Shown here: positions 8,206 through 17,133 of the stretch, piece after piece | How the letters are laid out: every line of letters begins with the position of its first letter | Numbering within the stretch: the first letter of the stretch is position 1 | Assembly: GCA_020247545.1 (NCBI GenBank) | Contig: JADCIX010000043.1 | Coordinates: 1-34,969, forward strand | Source: Rhodocyclaceae bacterium | GTDB taxonomy: Bacteria > Pseudomonadota > Gammaproteobacteria > Burkholderiales > Usitatibacteraceae | Length of the DNA: 34,969 bases | Direction of reading: 5' to 3' | Position numbers and translations under genes: made by a program | Notes under the pieces: generated by a model | Told to the model about the DNA's origin: nothing | Databases searched by the model: none | Seen by the model: only the letters and a program-made list of their open reading frames with translations

Positions 8206-9732
8206 TCAATCCACCATCGTGAAACCAAGATCAAGTTGATTCACCTCGTTCGATCCTTCCTCGCCGCGTGTCTCACCATCGGTCCGACTCGCTTCAATAC
8301 CCGCCAGATACTCCGCCGAGACGCCCCCGGTGATGTAGTTACCATCAAAACATGATGAATCAAAGTTCTTGATCTGCGGATTACAACGACGTACATCCGC
8401 AACCAAGTCAGATAACTCCTGGTAAAAAACCGCATCCGCGCCAATCGCCTGTGCAATTTCCATGGCATTGCGACCAGTCGCAATCAGTTCACTACGTGTT
8501 GGCATGTCTATGCCATAGACATTCGGAAACCTCACTGGTGGTGCCGCCGAGGCAAAGTACACCTTCAGGGCACCGCACTCGCGCGCCATCTGCACAATTT
8601 CCTTGGAGGTGGTCCCACGCACGATTGAATCATCTACGAGCAGCACATTCTTCCCCTTGAACTCAACGCCCATTGCATTGAGTTTTTGACGGACAGACTT
8701 CTTACGCTGCGCTTGGCCGGGCATGATAAAGGTGCGGCCGATGTAACGGTTCTTTACAAATCCCTCGCGATACTTCACGCCGAGCACCTGCGCCACTTCA
8801 ACCGCAGACGGCCGCGACGTATCAGGGATGGGAATCACCACATCAATGTCGATGTTTGGCACTTGACGTTTGATCAAATCGCCTAGGGACTTTCCCATGA
8901 GTGCGCGCGTCTCATAGACAGAAATACCGTCAATCACCGAGTCGGGGCGCGCCAGATAGACGTACTCAAAAATACACGGGTTAAGACTTGGATTAATCGC
9001 ACACTGCCTCGAGAAAAAATTGCCGGACTGATCAACGAGGATCGCCTCACCCGGCGCGACATCACGCATAACGGTAAATCCAAGCGTGTCGATGGCAACA
9101 CTTTCGGAAGCCACCATAAACTCAACACCGTTTTCCGTTTCCAACTTGCCAATCACCAACGGGCGAATGCCGTGTGGATCACGGAACGCCAGTAATCCGT
9201 AGCCTGCAATCATCGCCACGATGGCGTAAGCGCCTTTTGCGCGGCGGTGCACGCCTGCAACTGCCGAAAAAATGGACTCCGGATCCAGACGCGGTCCCTT
9301 TGCAGACAGTGTTAACTCATGTGCGAGTACGTTTAGCAACACCTCGGAGTCGGAGCTGGTGTTCACATGACGCAAATCGTCTTGGAACAATTCCCTCTGC
9401 AATTCCGGCGTGTTGATCAGATTGCCGTTGTGGCCAAGCACAATACCAAATGGCGAGTTCACATAAAACGGCTGGGACTCGGCGACACTCGATGCGGAAC
9501 CGGCAGTCGGGTAGCGACAGTGGGCGATCCCCATTGTTCCGGTGAGGTTACGCATGTCGCGAGTGCGAAACACGTCTCGTACCAGACCTTTGTCTTTGTG
9601 CATATGGAACGTGCGACCGTCAGCAGTTACGATACCCGCAGCATCTTGGCCACGATGCTGCAACACTGTCAGTCCGTCATAGAGCAATTGATTGACTGGG
9701 CTCTTGGAGACGATGCCGACGATGCCACACAT
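8206..9732 (-). CDS. purF: Amidophosphoribosyltransferase
   Basis: Commits PRPP to purine synthesis by forming 5-phosphoribosylamine from PRPP and glutamine. The start is fixed at ATG 9732 because the family begins MCGIVGI, and the Cys exposed after Met removal is the glutaminase nucleophile; a longer in-frame ORF to 9873 would bury it. The 508-aa product has the N-terminal Ntn glutaminase domain ([15 protein letters not shown]) and a C-terminal phosphoribosyltransferase domain with [16 protein letters not shown] as the PRPP loop. It lies 5 bases after cvpA, the classic cvpA-purF pairing, and ahead of metZ. Confidence 0.97.
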   Translation of the reverse strand: MCGIVGIVSKSPVNQLLYDGLTVLQHRGQDAAGIVTADGRTFHMHKDKGLVRDVFRTRDMRNLTGTMGIAHCRYPTAGSASSVAESQPFYVNSPFGIVLGHNGNLINTPELQRELFQDDLRHVNTSSDSEVLLNVLAHELTLSAKGPRLDPESIFSAVAGVHRRAKGAYAIVAMIAGYGLLAFRDPHGIRPLVIGKLETENGVEFMVASESVAIDTLGFTVMRDVAPGEAILVDQSGNFFSRQCAINPSLNPCIFEYVYLARPDSVIDGISVYETRALMGKSLGDLIKRQVPNIDIDVVIPIPDTSRPSAVEVAQVLGVKYREGFVKNRYIGRTFIMPGQAQRKKSVRQKLNAMGVEFKGKNVLLVDDSIVRGTTSKEIVQMARECGALKVYFASAAPPVRFPNVYGIDMPTRSELIATGRNAMEIAQAIGADAVFYQELSDLVADVRRCNPQIKNFDSSCFDGNYITGGVSAEYLAGIEASRTDGETRGEEGSNEVNQLDLGFTMVD

Positions 9733-9737
9733 AGTTT

Positions 9738-10289
9738 TTATCCCTGAATTGCAACGGTGTTGAGTTGGCCGAGCGCCGAGCGCTGGGGCACGGCGGAAGT
9801 ACGGTATCGCACCCTGGCGGCGACTGAATCGGGGAGCAGACCACGTGTATACAACGCAGCTATCTCCATCCAAGGCGTCAAGGCGGCTTCCTTCCAGATT
9901 GCAGACTGCGGAATCTTGGTGAGTCCGACTGCCAGTGTGATGGCCAGCAACACTAACAATCCACGTGCAAACCCAATCAAGGCTCCCACACTCCGGTCAA
10001 GTGTACTCATGCCTAATTTTCGCACGACCTCCGAGAGCAAACTGGCTGTCAACGAGGCCGCTACGACAACACCAAGAAAGATTGTCACCCAAGCCAACAA
10101 GGTCCGCCCCGCAGGCTCGCCAACCCATTCTGCAAACATGGGCGCTAAGTCCGCCGCAAACGCGTGGGCGCTGCCATACGCGAGAATCCATCCGGCAAGG
10201 TTAATGACCTCGCGAATGGCACCGCGCACCACACCGGCACCCACCGATAACAGCACCAGCACGATCACCCCGTAGTCAAGCGCATTCAT
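9738..10289 (-). CDS. cvpA: CvpA family inner membrane protein
   Basis: A 183-aa protein with about four membrane helices (near 3-20, 25-45, 62-85 and 100-122) followed by a soluble tail. CvpA was named for colicin V production in E. coli, and its molecular role remains unclear. Recognition rests on the N-terminal [19 protein letters not shown], with the GxxRG turn after helix 1, the length, and the position directly upstream of purF. The gene begins 2 bases after the SPOR-domain gene's stop, so it belongs to the same transcription unit. Confidence 0.92.
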   Translation of the reverse strand: MNALDYGVIVLVLLSVGAGVVRGAIREVINLAGWILAYGSAHAFAADLAPMFAEWVGEPAGRTLLAWVTIFLGVVVAASLTASLLSEVVRKLGMSTLDRSVGALIGFARGLLVLLAITLAVGLTKIPQSAIWKEAALTPWMEIAALYTRGLLPDSVAARVRYRTSAVPQRSALGQLNTVAIQG

Positions 10290-10291
10290 CT

Positions 10292-11035
10292 TCAGGGTAG
10301 GGGCACAACTTTGCCATCAACACCGGCCAACTTCACTTGTACCAACGCGCCATCGGCTATCTCTTTGGTCGGAAACGGGCCCACACGAACGCGCGTGACC
10401 GTGCCAGATTTGACCGGCAATTCATCGGTAAAAACTGGCAGCTTAACTTCCTTCATGCGCGCAACCAACGCCTTCGCGTTGTCGGCATCTCTATAAGCGC
10501 CAAGCTGAATCACAAACCCGGTCGCCGCCGCCGTCGTACTCGGCGCTTTGGCACTGTCTGGCGGCGGGACCGCAGCTACCGCAGGTGGCGGCGCGCCTTG
10601 CTTGGCATCGGATTTTGCCGGTACTGACTTTGCCGGAAGCGCCGCCACTACTTCGGGTTTGGGCTTGCCAGATTTGTCTGGTTCAGCAGCGGGGACTTTG
10701 GCGGTGGCCGCCCCAGCCGCTGCGGTGACGGCTACCGGGCTACCTTTGACATCCACTTTTCCAATGGTGTCACCTACCCCTTTGGGCGATGCCTCTACCA
10801 ATGAGGCCGCTGGCGCGGCAGGTGGTGGCAGCGGTGGGAGTCCTTCTTTAGGCGGGATCTGCAACTCAATTTCTTGACGGACAGCTTGCTTTTTCCGTGG
10901 TTCGGAGTCAAAGATCATCGGCAACACCACAATTGCCAGTAAGCCTATTGTCAGCGCGCCGATCAAGCGTCGTCGGCCTCGGCGTTTCAGTTCCAGCTCG
11001 GCTGCGCTAAGCTCAGGGGGATTGGCGGTAGGCAT
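10292..11035 (-). CDS. dedD: SPOR-domain protein, DedD-like, septal peptidoglycan binding
   Basis: A 247-aa bitopic protein: a basic cytoplasmic start, one membrane helix near 24-41 (IGALTIGLLAIVVLPMIF), a long Pro/Ala/Lys linker, and a C-terminal SPOR domain from about 172 (GFVIQLGAYRDADNAKAL to VRVGPFPTKEIADGAL). SPOR domains bind denuded peptidoglycan at the division septum. The ATG at 11035 is chosen because relatives begin a few residues before the RRRLIGA segment; an upstream ATG at 11095 would add 20 unlike residues. No clear ribosome binding site is seen. Lies between folC and cvpA, as in many beta- and gammaproteobacteria. Confidence 0.88.
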   Translation of the reverse strand: MPTANPPELSAAELELKRRGRRRLIGALTIGLLAIVVLPMIFDSEPRKKQAVRQEIELQIPPKEGLPPLPPPAAPAASLVEASPKGVGDTIGKVDVKGSPVAVTAAAGAATAKVPAAEPDKSGKPKPEVVAALPAKSVPAKSDAKQGAPPPAVAAVPPPDSAKAPSTTAAATGFVIQLGAYRDADNAKALVARMKEVKLPVFTDELPVKSGTVTRVRVGPFPTKEIADGALVQVKLAGVDGKVVPLP

Positions 11036-11103
11036 CGGATAATTTGCGGAATACGGCGGGCAACAAACGGCTATATGGGCTGTAAAAGTACACAACCATC
11101 GCG

Positions 11104-12405
11104 CTACTTAACCACTCTCAACAAGTCTGCCACGGTGTAGAAAGAGCCGAATCCCAAAATTCTATCATTCTGGGTAGCCCTGTCACGGGCAGCGCGGTAT
11201 GCGCCCTCAATGCTGGAGTATCGATCATAGCGACCGGCCAGCCCGGCTGCATCCAATATTGCAGCAAGCTCTTCGACTGAGGTGCCACGCTCTCCAGCTA
11301 ACCCAGCGATATACCAACGGTCGATCCGATCCTTGATGATATCGACCACCTGACGGATGTCCTTGTCTCTCAACATGCTGAACACGGCATAGGTGTTTTC
11401 ATAGAACCCCATCATGCCCAGCGCGTCGTGCAAGGCGCGGGTGGCGTGCGGATTGTGGGCGACATCCAACACGACTGTCGGCCGCCCTGGCAATACTTGC
11501 ATCCTGCCCGGCCAGTTGACCTCCAACAGCCCGCGCTTCACGTGGTTCTGTGAAATTGGAAACCCGCTTGCAGCAGTGCTGATGGCAGCCAATGCCGCGA
11601 GTGCGGCAGACGCATTGCGCAACTGATAGGTACCTCGCAACGCTGGGTATGGGAGTGATGCACGACGTGTCGTCTCGCCCAAAATCGTCCCTTGCCACTG
11701 CCACTGTCCATCCAATTTCGAATATTGGTAATCACGACCAAATCGAATCAAATCAGCTCCAACCGACGCCGCATAGTCACTGACGCTGAGCGGCATATCC
11801 GCATCAGCGTAGATCGCAGGCTTTCCGCTACGGTATATGTGCGCCTTTTCCCAGCCAATTTTTTCCCGCGTATCGCCAAGGAATTGTTGATGGTCGAGAT
11901 CAACCGAGGTCAGGATAGCCACATCGGCGTCAATTAGATTGACTGCGTCTAGCCGCCCACCCATACCCACTTCAAGAATTGCCATGTCGAGTTTTGCGTT
12001 GGCAAAACACCAGAGTGCCGACAGTGTGGCGTACTCGAAGTAAGTCAGCGGGATCACTTCACCGTCAAGCCGCGCCGTTTCGACGGCGGCGAACGAGGCG
12101 ACCAATTTTGCATCGCTCGCCTCGGCGCGTGCGATGCGGACGCGCTCGTTGTAACGTAACAAGTGTGGAGATGAATAAAAACCGGTCCGATAACCGGCAA
12201 TATCAAGGACTGCTTCGAGCATCGCGCAGGTCGAACCCTTGCCGTTGGTTCCGCCTACAACAATATTGCGCGGTGCCTTGGGCGAGCCCATACGCTGCCA
12301 TACCTCACGCACCCGCTCGAGTCCCATGACAATTGCTGCGGTGTGCTGGCGACCGATGTAATCGAGCCAAGCCTCAAGTGTGGTTGGCAGGTTAACGGTC
12401 GTCAT
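11104..12405 (-). CDS. folC: Bifunctional folylpolyglutamate synthase / dihydrofolate synthase
   Basis: Adds glutamate to dihydropteroate and further glutamates to reduced folates, using ATP. The 433-aa protein is a Mur-ligase-type enzyme with the P-loop GGTNGKGSTC at 51-60, the MGLERV motif at 27-32, a GGRLDAVN block and the central FLGDTREKIGWEKAHI motif. The C-terminal ligase domain begins about residue 300 with VVLDVAHNPHA. A gap of 165 bases separates it from accD. That gap holds no ORF that I can support, but its minus strand has an exact TTGACA (12499-12504) without a convincing -10 box. Confidence 0.95.
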   Translation of the reverse strand: MTTVNLPTTLEAWLDYIGRQHTAAIVMGLERVREVWQRMGSPKAPRNIVVGGTNGKGSTCAMLEAVLDIAGYRTGFYSSPHLLRYNERVRIARAEASDAKLVASFAAVETARLDGEVIPLTYFEYATLSALWCFANAKLDMAILEVGMGGRLDAVNLIDADVAILTSVDLDHQQFLGDTREKIGWEKAHIYRSGKPAIYADADMPLSVSDYAASVGADLIRFGRDYQYSKLDGQWQWQGTILGETTRRASLPYPALRGTYQLRNASAALAALAAISTAASGFPISQNHVKRGLLEVNWPGRMQVLPGRPTVVLDVAHNPHATRALHDALGMMGFYENTYAVFSMLRDKDIRQVVDIIKDRIDRWYIAGLAGERGTSVEELAAILDAAGLAGRYDRYSSIEGAYRAARDRATQNDRILGFGSFYTVADLLRVVK

Positions 12406-12570
12406 GTCGCCCGCTCCAGAAACAACTTACCATCCGCATTCTCAATGGCGAAGCCCAATAAAGACTGGCATTTTGGGGCAAAAACGCGTCGAAACCGCTG
12501 TCAATAAAGGACTTTTCTCTATTGTTCTTCTGCGCGCGAGTGGCAGCGCCGCCGCGAAACTCACTGACAA

Positions 12571-13458
12571 TCAAGTTAGCTCGATGATCTCGGGACAAGG
12601 GGCAGGCTCTCGCTGAAGTAGAGTGACCAACGAGGCGATTTTGTTACGCATTTGGCGGCGGTCAACGATCATGTCAACCGCACCCTTCTCCAACAAGAAT
12701 TCGGCGCGCTGAAATCCATCAGGCAACGTCTCGCGGACGGTCTGCTCGATCACGCGCGGGCCCGCAAACCCGATCAGCGCCCCCGGCTCGGCGACCACCA
12801 CATCGCCCAGCATGGCAAAACTTGCCGAGACGCCCCCCATGGTTGGGTCAGTGAGCACCGAAACAAATGGCAACCTTGCTTGTGACAGCTGGTGTAGACA
12901 AGCTGTGGTCTTTGCCATTTGCATGAGCGACAGCAATCCCTCCTGCATACGTGCACCGCCCGTGGCGGTGAAACAGACAAACGGCAGCTTCTCGTCATAA
13001 CAGGCTTCGACTGCGCGCGCAAACCGTTCACCCACCACCGAGCCCATGGAGCCACCCAGAAAGTTGAATTCAAAACTCGCAGCAATCATGCCCACGCCCA
13101 AGACCGTGCCTTGCATAACAACCAGCGCGTCGGTCTCACCCGTTGCGGCTTCGGCATCGGTCAGTCGATCGACGTATTTCTTGCTATCTTTGAACTTGAG
13201 GCTGTCTACCGGCAAAACTTCCGAGCCCAGTTCTGCGCGACCGTCTGGGTCAAAAAAAAGATCCAGTCGGGTGCGCGCCGATATACGATTGTGGTGCCCG
13301 CACTTCGGACACACGTGCATATTGTTTTCCAGATCCGTGAAGTAAAGCGTCGCCTGGCATGATGGGCACTTGCTCCACAATCCCTCGGGCACCGCTTTGC
13401 GAGCCGGGGCATTATTTGACTTTATCTTCGGTGGAAGTAGTTTTCGGAACCATGACAT
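12571..13458 (-). CDS. accD: Acetyl-CoA carboxylase carboxyltransferase subunit beta
   Basis: Forms the carboxyltransferase with AccA, moving CO2 from biotin to acetyl-CoA to make malonyl-CoA. The 295-aa length is usual. The N-terminal zinc ribbon has C31-x2-C34 and C50-x2-C53, followed by the crotonase-like carboxyltransferase fold with [29 protein letters not shown] and [11 protein letters not shown]. The start [11 protein letters not shown] matches the family and has GGAGG at a good distance. It follows trpA by 73 bases and precedes folC, the known trpBA-accD-folC order of many proteobacteria. Confidence 0.97.
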   Translation of the reverse strand: MSWFRKLLPPKIKSNNAPARKAVPEGLWSKCPSCQATLYFTDLENNMHVCPKCGHHNRISARTRLDLFFDPDGRAELGSEVLPVDSLKFKDSKKYVDRLTDAEAATGETDALVVMQGTVLGVGMIAASFEFNFLGGSMGSVVGERFARAVEACYDEKLPFVCFTATGGARMQEGLLSLMQMAKTTACLHQLSQARLPFVSVLTDPTMGGVSASFAMLGDVVVAEPGALIGFAGPRVIEQTVRETLPDGFQRAEFLLEKGAVDMIVDRRQMRNKIASLVTLLQREPAPCPEIIELT

Positions 13459-13531
13459 TGTTGGACCTCCGCCTTTTCACGTTTGTTCGTTTGGGTATTT
13501 GCGTGTCTGCGAATATGCAACTACTGCAAGT

Positions 13532-14341
13532 TTACGCGTCCATGGCTGATCGAAAGCCGCCGACTAACTTTCCAACATTTGCGACCACATTGTCTGGCGT
13601 AGAACTCTCGATTTCTTGGATGATGCGTGAGCCAATCACGACCGCATCCGCAACCTCACTGACTAAACGGGCGGTTGCACCATCACGGATGCCAAACCCG
13701 ACGCCAACCGGAATGTTTACCTCTGCTTTGATCTCGGCGATCTTGCGCCCAACCTCTTGCGTGTCAATGTTTCCGGCACCAGTTACGCCCTTGAGAGAGA
13801 CGTAATAAACATAACCACGCGCCGCCATTGCGACAAGTTTGATCCGCTCAGTTGAGGATGTCGGGCTGAGTAAATAAATCGTTGCGATCCCACGACTGTC
13901 CATCGCCGCGAGCAGCGCCGCACTTTCTTCGGGCGGATAGTCGACCACCAGCACACCATCAACACCAGCCGCAACGGCTGCGTCCGCAAATACCTCGAGC
14001 CCCATGCGTTCGATCGGGTTTGCATAACCCATCAAGACCACCGGTGTGGTTTGATTCGTCGTCCGAAATTGTGTGACACAAACCAGCACATCGTTAAGAC
14101 CCACACCTTGTTTCAAGGCACGCTCGGAGGCACGCTGGATCACCGGTCCGTCGGCCATCGGATCCGAAAATGGCACGCCTAATTCGATGATATCGACACC
14201 CGCTTTGACCAGCTCATGCATCAGCGGAAGTGTTGTGGCAAGGGTGGGGTCTCCCACAGTAATGAAGGGAATGAGCGCTTTGCGATGTTCCGCTGCTAGG
14301 CGGGCAAACGCGGCCTCGATGCGTGAGCCCGCACGTGCCAT
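13532..14341 (-). CDS. trpA: Tryptophan synthase alpha subunit
   Basis: Cleaves indole-3-glycerol phosphate and passes indole through the tunnel to TrpB. The 269-aa TIM barrel has the [14 protein letters not shown] signature with catalytic Glu53 and Asp64, and GVGFGIRDG in the phosphate-binding part. The ATG at 14341 overlaps the trpB stop as TGATG, which fits translational coupling in a 1:1 complex. A longer ORF to 14368 adds nine residues inside trpB and is rejected. Confidence 0.97.
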   Translation of the reverse strand: MARAGSRIEAAFARLAAEHRKALIPFITVGDPTLATTLPLMHELVKAGVDIIELGVPFSDPMADGPVIQRASERALKQGVGLNDVLVCVTQFRTTNQTTPVVLMGYANPIERMGLEVFADAAVAAGVDGVLVVDYPPEESAALLAAMDSRGIATIYLLSPTSSTERIKLVAMAARGYVYYVSLKGVTGAGNIDTQEVGRKIAEIKAEVNIPVGVGFGIRDGATARLVSEVADAVVIGSRIIQEIESSTPDNVVANVGKLVGGFRSAMDA

Positions 14342-15591
14342 CACCGCGACTCTGCTGCAGCTTGGCACGAAGGGCGACAGAAGAACTGCAGCCCGCTGCG
14401 CTCGGCGACGGTTGCCATGTCTTTATCACCGCGGCCGGATAGATTGACCAGCAACACCTGATCCTTCGACATAGTTGGTGCCATCTTCATCGCCTCAGCA
14501 ACTGCATGGCTGGATTCGAGCGCGGGAATGATGCCCTCGGTACGGCAAAGGCGATGAAACGCGGCGAGCGCCTCATCATCGTTGACCGCGACATACTCTG
14601 CGCGTCCGCTATCCTTCAGCCACGCATGCTCGGGACCAACGCCGGGGTAATCGAGGCCTGCGGACACCGAATGAGTATCGATGATCTGCCCATTTGCATC
14701 CTGCAACAAGTAGGTGCGATTGCCGTGCAGTACACCGGGTGTACCCGCCGTTAATGATGCGGAATGTTTACCCGTCGCAACGCCCTCACCACCCGCCTCG
14801 CAGCCGATTAGACGGACGTTGTCATGCGGAATGTAGTCAAAGAAAATTCCCATCGCATTCGACCCCCCTCCTACACATGCGAGCACCGCGTCGGGCTGGC
14901 GACCAATCATTTCCGGCATTTGTGTCAAACACTCTTTACCGACCACGGAATTAAAATCACGCACCATCATCGGATAAGGATGCGGCCCTGCAACTGTGCC
15001 AATGATGTAGAACGTCGATTCGACATTAGTGACCCAGTCGCGCATGGCCTCATTCAATGCGTCCTTCAACGTGCGCGACCCACTCTCAACCGGCACCACG
15101 GTGGCACCAAGCAACTTCATGCGGTAAACGTTTTGCGCTTGTCGGCGGACGTCGTCGATCCCCATGTACACAACACAGTCGAGCCCGTAGCGGGCGGCGA
15201 CGGTGGCACTCGCCACGCCGTGCTGGCCGGCACCGGTCTCGGCGATCACTCGCGGCTTCCCCATACGGCGGGCCAACAGCGCCTGACCAATGGTGTTATT
15301 GATTTTGTGCGCGCCGGTATGGTTGAGGTCTTCTCGTTTCAGGTAAATCTGTGCGCCACCGAGTTCATCTGACAGCCGTTTGGCGTGATAAATCGGACTT
15401 GGACGACCGACGTAGTGTTTGAGTTCGCGCTGAAACTCGGTGATAAACGCCGGATCAGCCTGCGCCTTAGCGTATTCCAAGTTCAGCTCAAGCAACGCCG
15501 CCTGTAGTGTCTCGGCGACGAATGTACCGCCATATGGGCCGAAGTGACCGGCTGCATCGGGGAAACTGTACGCCTCAAACCGCTTGTTCAC
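14341..15591 (-). CDS. trpB: Tryptophan synthase beta subunit
   Basis: PLP enzyme that joins indole to serine to make tryptophan. The 416-aa protein shows [14 protein letters not shown] with the PLP Lys at 96, the [10 protein letters not shown] loop and the [10 protein letters not shown] phosphate cup. The start is GTG at 15591, supported by AAGGAAG upstream and by the family start just before [13 protein letters not shown]. Its first 17 bases overlap the end of trpF. The C-terminus, [14 protein letters not shown], runs past the usual end by roughly 15 residues and is unlikely to matter for catalysis. Confidence 0.97.
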   Translation of the reverse strand: MNKRFEAYSFPDAAGHFGPYGGTFVAETLQAALLELNLEYAKAQADPAFITEFQRELKHYVGRPSPIYHAKRLSDELGGAQIYLKREDLNHTGAHKINNTIGQALLARRMGKPRVIAETGAGQHGVASATVAARYGLDCVVYMGIDDVRRQAQNVYRMKLLGATVVPVESGSRTLKDALNEAMRDWVTNVESTFYIIGTVAGPHPYPMMVRDFNSVVGKECLTQMPEMIGRQPDAVLACVGGGSNAMGIFFDYIPHDNVRLIGCEAGGEGVATGKHSASLTAGTPGVLHGNRTYLLQDANGQIIDTHSVSAGLDYPGVGPEHAWLKDSGRAEYVAVNDDEALAAFHRLCRTEGIIPALESSHAVAEAMKMAPTMSKDQVLLVNLSGRGDKDMATVAERSGLQFFCRPSCQAAAESR

Positions 15592-16267
15592 GAGAATCTT
15601 CCTTTGTTACCGCATTAATGAAATTTTGGATGAGCGCACGACTCTTCATCCCTCTAGGCTCTTCCACGCCACTTGAGACATCAACCGCCCACGGCCGAAC
15701 GGTGCGGATAGCTTTAGAGACATTATCTGCTGTAAGCCCGCCGGAAAGCACGATGGAATTGGCGAGTATGGACGGAATTAACTTCCAGTCGAATAATTCG
15801 CCGGTACCGCCATAAAGTTTTGCGCCGGCATCCGTCGCGGCATGGTTAGACCTGGCATCCGCATCGAGCAACAACCTGTCCGCGCCACGAAATCGTTCGC
15901 GTAATTCTAACAAATCAGTCGCTGCCGAAACCCGAATGGCTTTCCAGTACGGGTGACCGAATTGAGCACAAAACGCGGCCGACTCATCGCCATGGAACTG
16001 CAACACAGAGGGGCTTACTTCGACCAACACCTCCCGGACCTGCGCAACCGTCGGGTTGACAAACAACGCGACCGACACTGTGCCATGCGGTAGGGCGCGG
16101 ACAATCTGCCGGGCCAATCGGACGTCCACCGCACGCGGCGAAGGCGGGAAAAACACCAGCCCGATCGCGTCCGCCCCGGCATCGACGGCGAACTGCGCTG
16201 TTTCAACGTCGCGAATGCCGCAGATCTTGATGCGGGTGCCGCTGGACCGTCGGCTTACTCTCATCAT
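15575..16267 (-). CDS. trpF: Phosphoribosylanthranilate isomerase
   Basis: Amadori rearrangement of phosphoribosylanthranilate to CdRP in tryptophan synthesis. The 230-aa TIM barrel starts strand 1 with RIKICGI (the catalytic Cys), has [19 protein letters not shown], the Asp-bearing LLLDADAR, and ends with [10 protein letters not shown] and VDVSSGVE. The start lies in an ATGATGA overlap with the truA stop (ATG at 16267 or 16264); a longer ORF to 16312 would run into truA. Sits between truA and trpB, typical of betaproteobacteria. Confidence 0.95.
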   Translation of the reverse strand: MMRVSRRSSGTRIKICGIRDVETAQFAVDAGADAIGLVFFPPSPRAVDVRLARQIVRALPHGTVSVALFVNPTVAQVREVLVEVSPSVLQFHGDESAAFCAQFGHPYWKAIRVSAATDLLELRERFRGADRLLLDADARSNHAATDAGAKLYGGTGELFDWKLIPSILANSIVLSGGLTADNVSKAIRTVRPWAVDVSSGVEEPRGMKSRALIQNFINAVTKEDSREQAV

Positions 16268-17073
16268 ATTCGCCCGGCAATGGCGCGCCCGGGAAACTTG
16301 GGCAGTTTCCAAGCTGCGTCATATTCAACATCCGTGAGGTAGAGGCCATCCGCTGCATACGTCGGCGCGCACAGCGAACGGTCTTTCGCGGCCAATACGT
16401 GTGCAAGCCAAGCCGGTTCCCATTTGCCAGCACCCACATAGACCAAGCTCCCGACAATGTTTCTGACCATATGGTGCAAAAATGCGCTGGCGCGGAAATC
16501 GAAAATCAGCATCGTGCCATGCCGACGCACCGCCGCCAAGTGCATCAGTTTGATGGGCGTCTTTGCTTGGCACTCCACCGAACGAAATGCCGAAAAGTCG
16601 TGTTCTCCAAGCAGGTATGCAGCGGCAGCTTGCATCGACTCGACGTCAAGCGGAGCATGGTACCAACCGACGCTCGCATGGTCGATACCGGGCGCAACTG
16701 CGTCATTCAGGAGTAGGTATTGGTATGCCCGCGCTCTGGCTGAAAAGCGGGCGTGGAACTGGTCTTCATCAGACTGCCCTGGCAGTTCCGCAAATTTTGT
16801 CGCCCAGACGACTCGAATATCGCCCGGCAAGTGGGCATTTAGTCCACGGACCCAGGATTGCTCCGCGCGGTCGATGTCGGTATCCAAATGAACAACTTGC
16901 GCTCGCGCGTGTACTCCAGCGTCAGTGCGTCCGGCACAGACCACCCGGGTTGATATGCCGAGAAAAAGGCTGATCGCTTTTTCCACATAGTCTTGCACGC
17001 CACAACCCGTCGGCTGAGATTGCCAGCCGCAATATGCGGTACCGCGATACTCAATGCCTAACGCAACACGCAT
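16264..17073 (-). CDS. truA: tRNA pseudouridine(38-40) synthase
   Basis: Isomerises uridines 38-40 in the tRNA anticodon arm. The 269-aa protein has the family signature CAGRTDAGVHA with catalytic Asp51, an RARAYQYLLLN block, and FLHHMVRNIVG near the C-terminal half. The ATG at 17073 gives the usual start, MRVALGIEYRGT. It begins 60 bases after the fimV stop, beyond an intrinsic terminator, so it probably heads its own transcription unit running truA-trpF-trpB-trpA and onward. Confidence 0.96.
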   Translation of the reverse strand: MRVALGIEYRGTAYCGWQSQPTGCGVQDYVEKAISLFLGISTRVVCAGRTDAGVHARAQVVHLDTDIDRAEQSWVRGLNAHLPGDIRVVWATKFAELPGQSDEDQFHARFSARARAYQYLLLNDAVAPGIDHASVGWYHAPLDVESMQAAAAYLLGEHDFSAFRSVECQAKTPIKLMHLAAVRRHGTMLIFDFRASAFLHHMVRNIVGSLVYVGAGKWEPAWLAHVLAAKDRSLCAPTYAADGLYLTDVEYDAAWKLPKFPGRAIAGRI

Positions 17074-17083
17074 GGCTTCTGCC

Positions 17084-17113
17084 TAAAAACAAAGGGCGCG
17101 GAGAACCGCGCCC
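17084..17113 (-). terminator. Intrinsic terminator downstream of fimV
   Basis: Perfect 8-bp stem GGGCGCGG (17094-17101) and CCGCGCCC (17106-17113) around a four-base loop. On the minus strand the stem is followed by TTTGTTTTT (17093-17085). The T-run exists only on the minus strand, so it ends fimV transcription before truA. Confidence 0.88.
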
Positions 17114-17133
17114 TAAAATACCATCGAAGAAGA

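Noticed and set aside
10548-10877. Repetitive Ala/Pro-coding DNA in the SPOR-domain gene as a possible DNA repeat
   Set aside because: No repeated unit; the pattern comes from the low-complexity linker of the protein.
12499-12504. Exact TTGACA upstream of folC on the minus strand
   Set aside because: No acceptable -10 hexamer at 16-18 bases; a six-base match alone is expected by chance.
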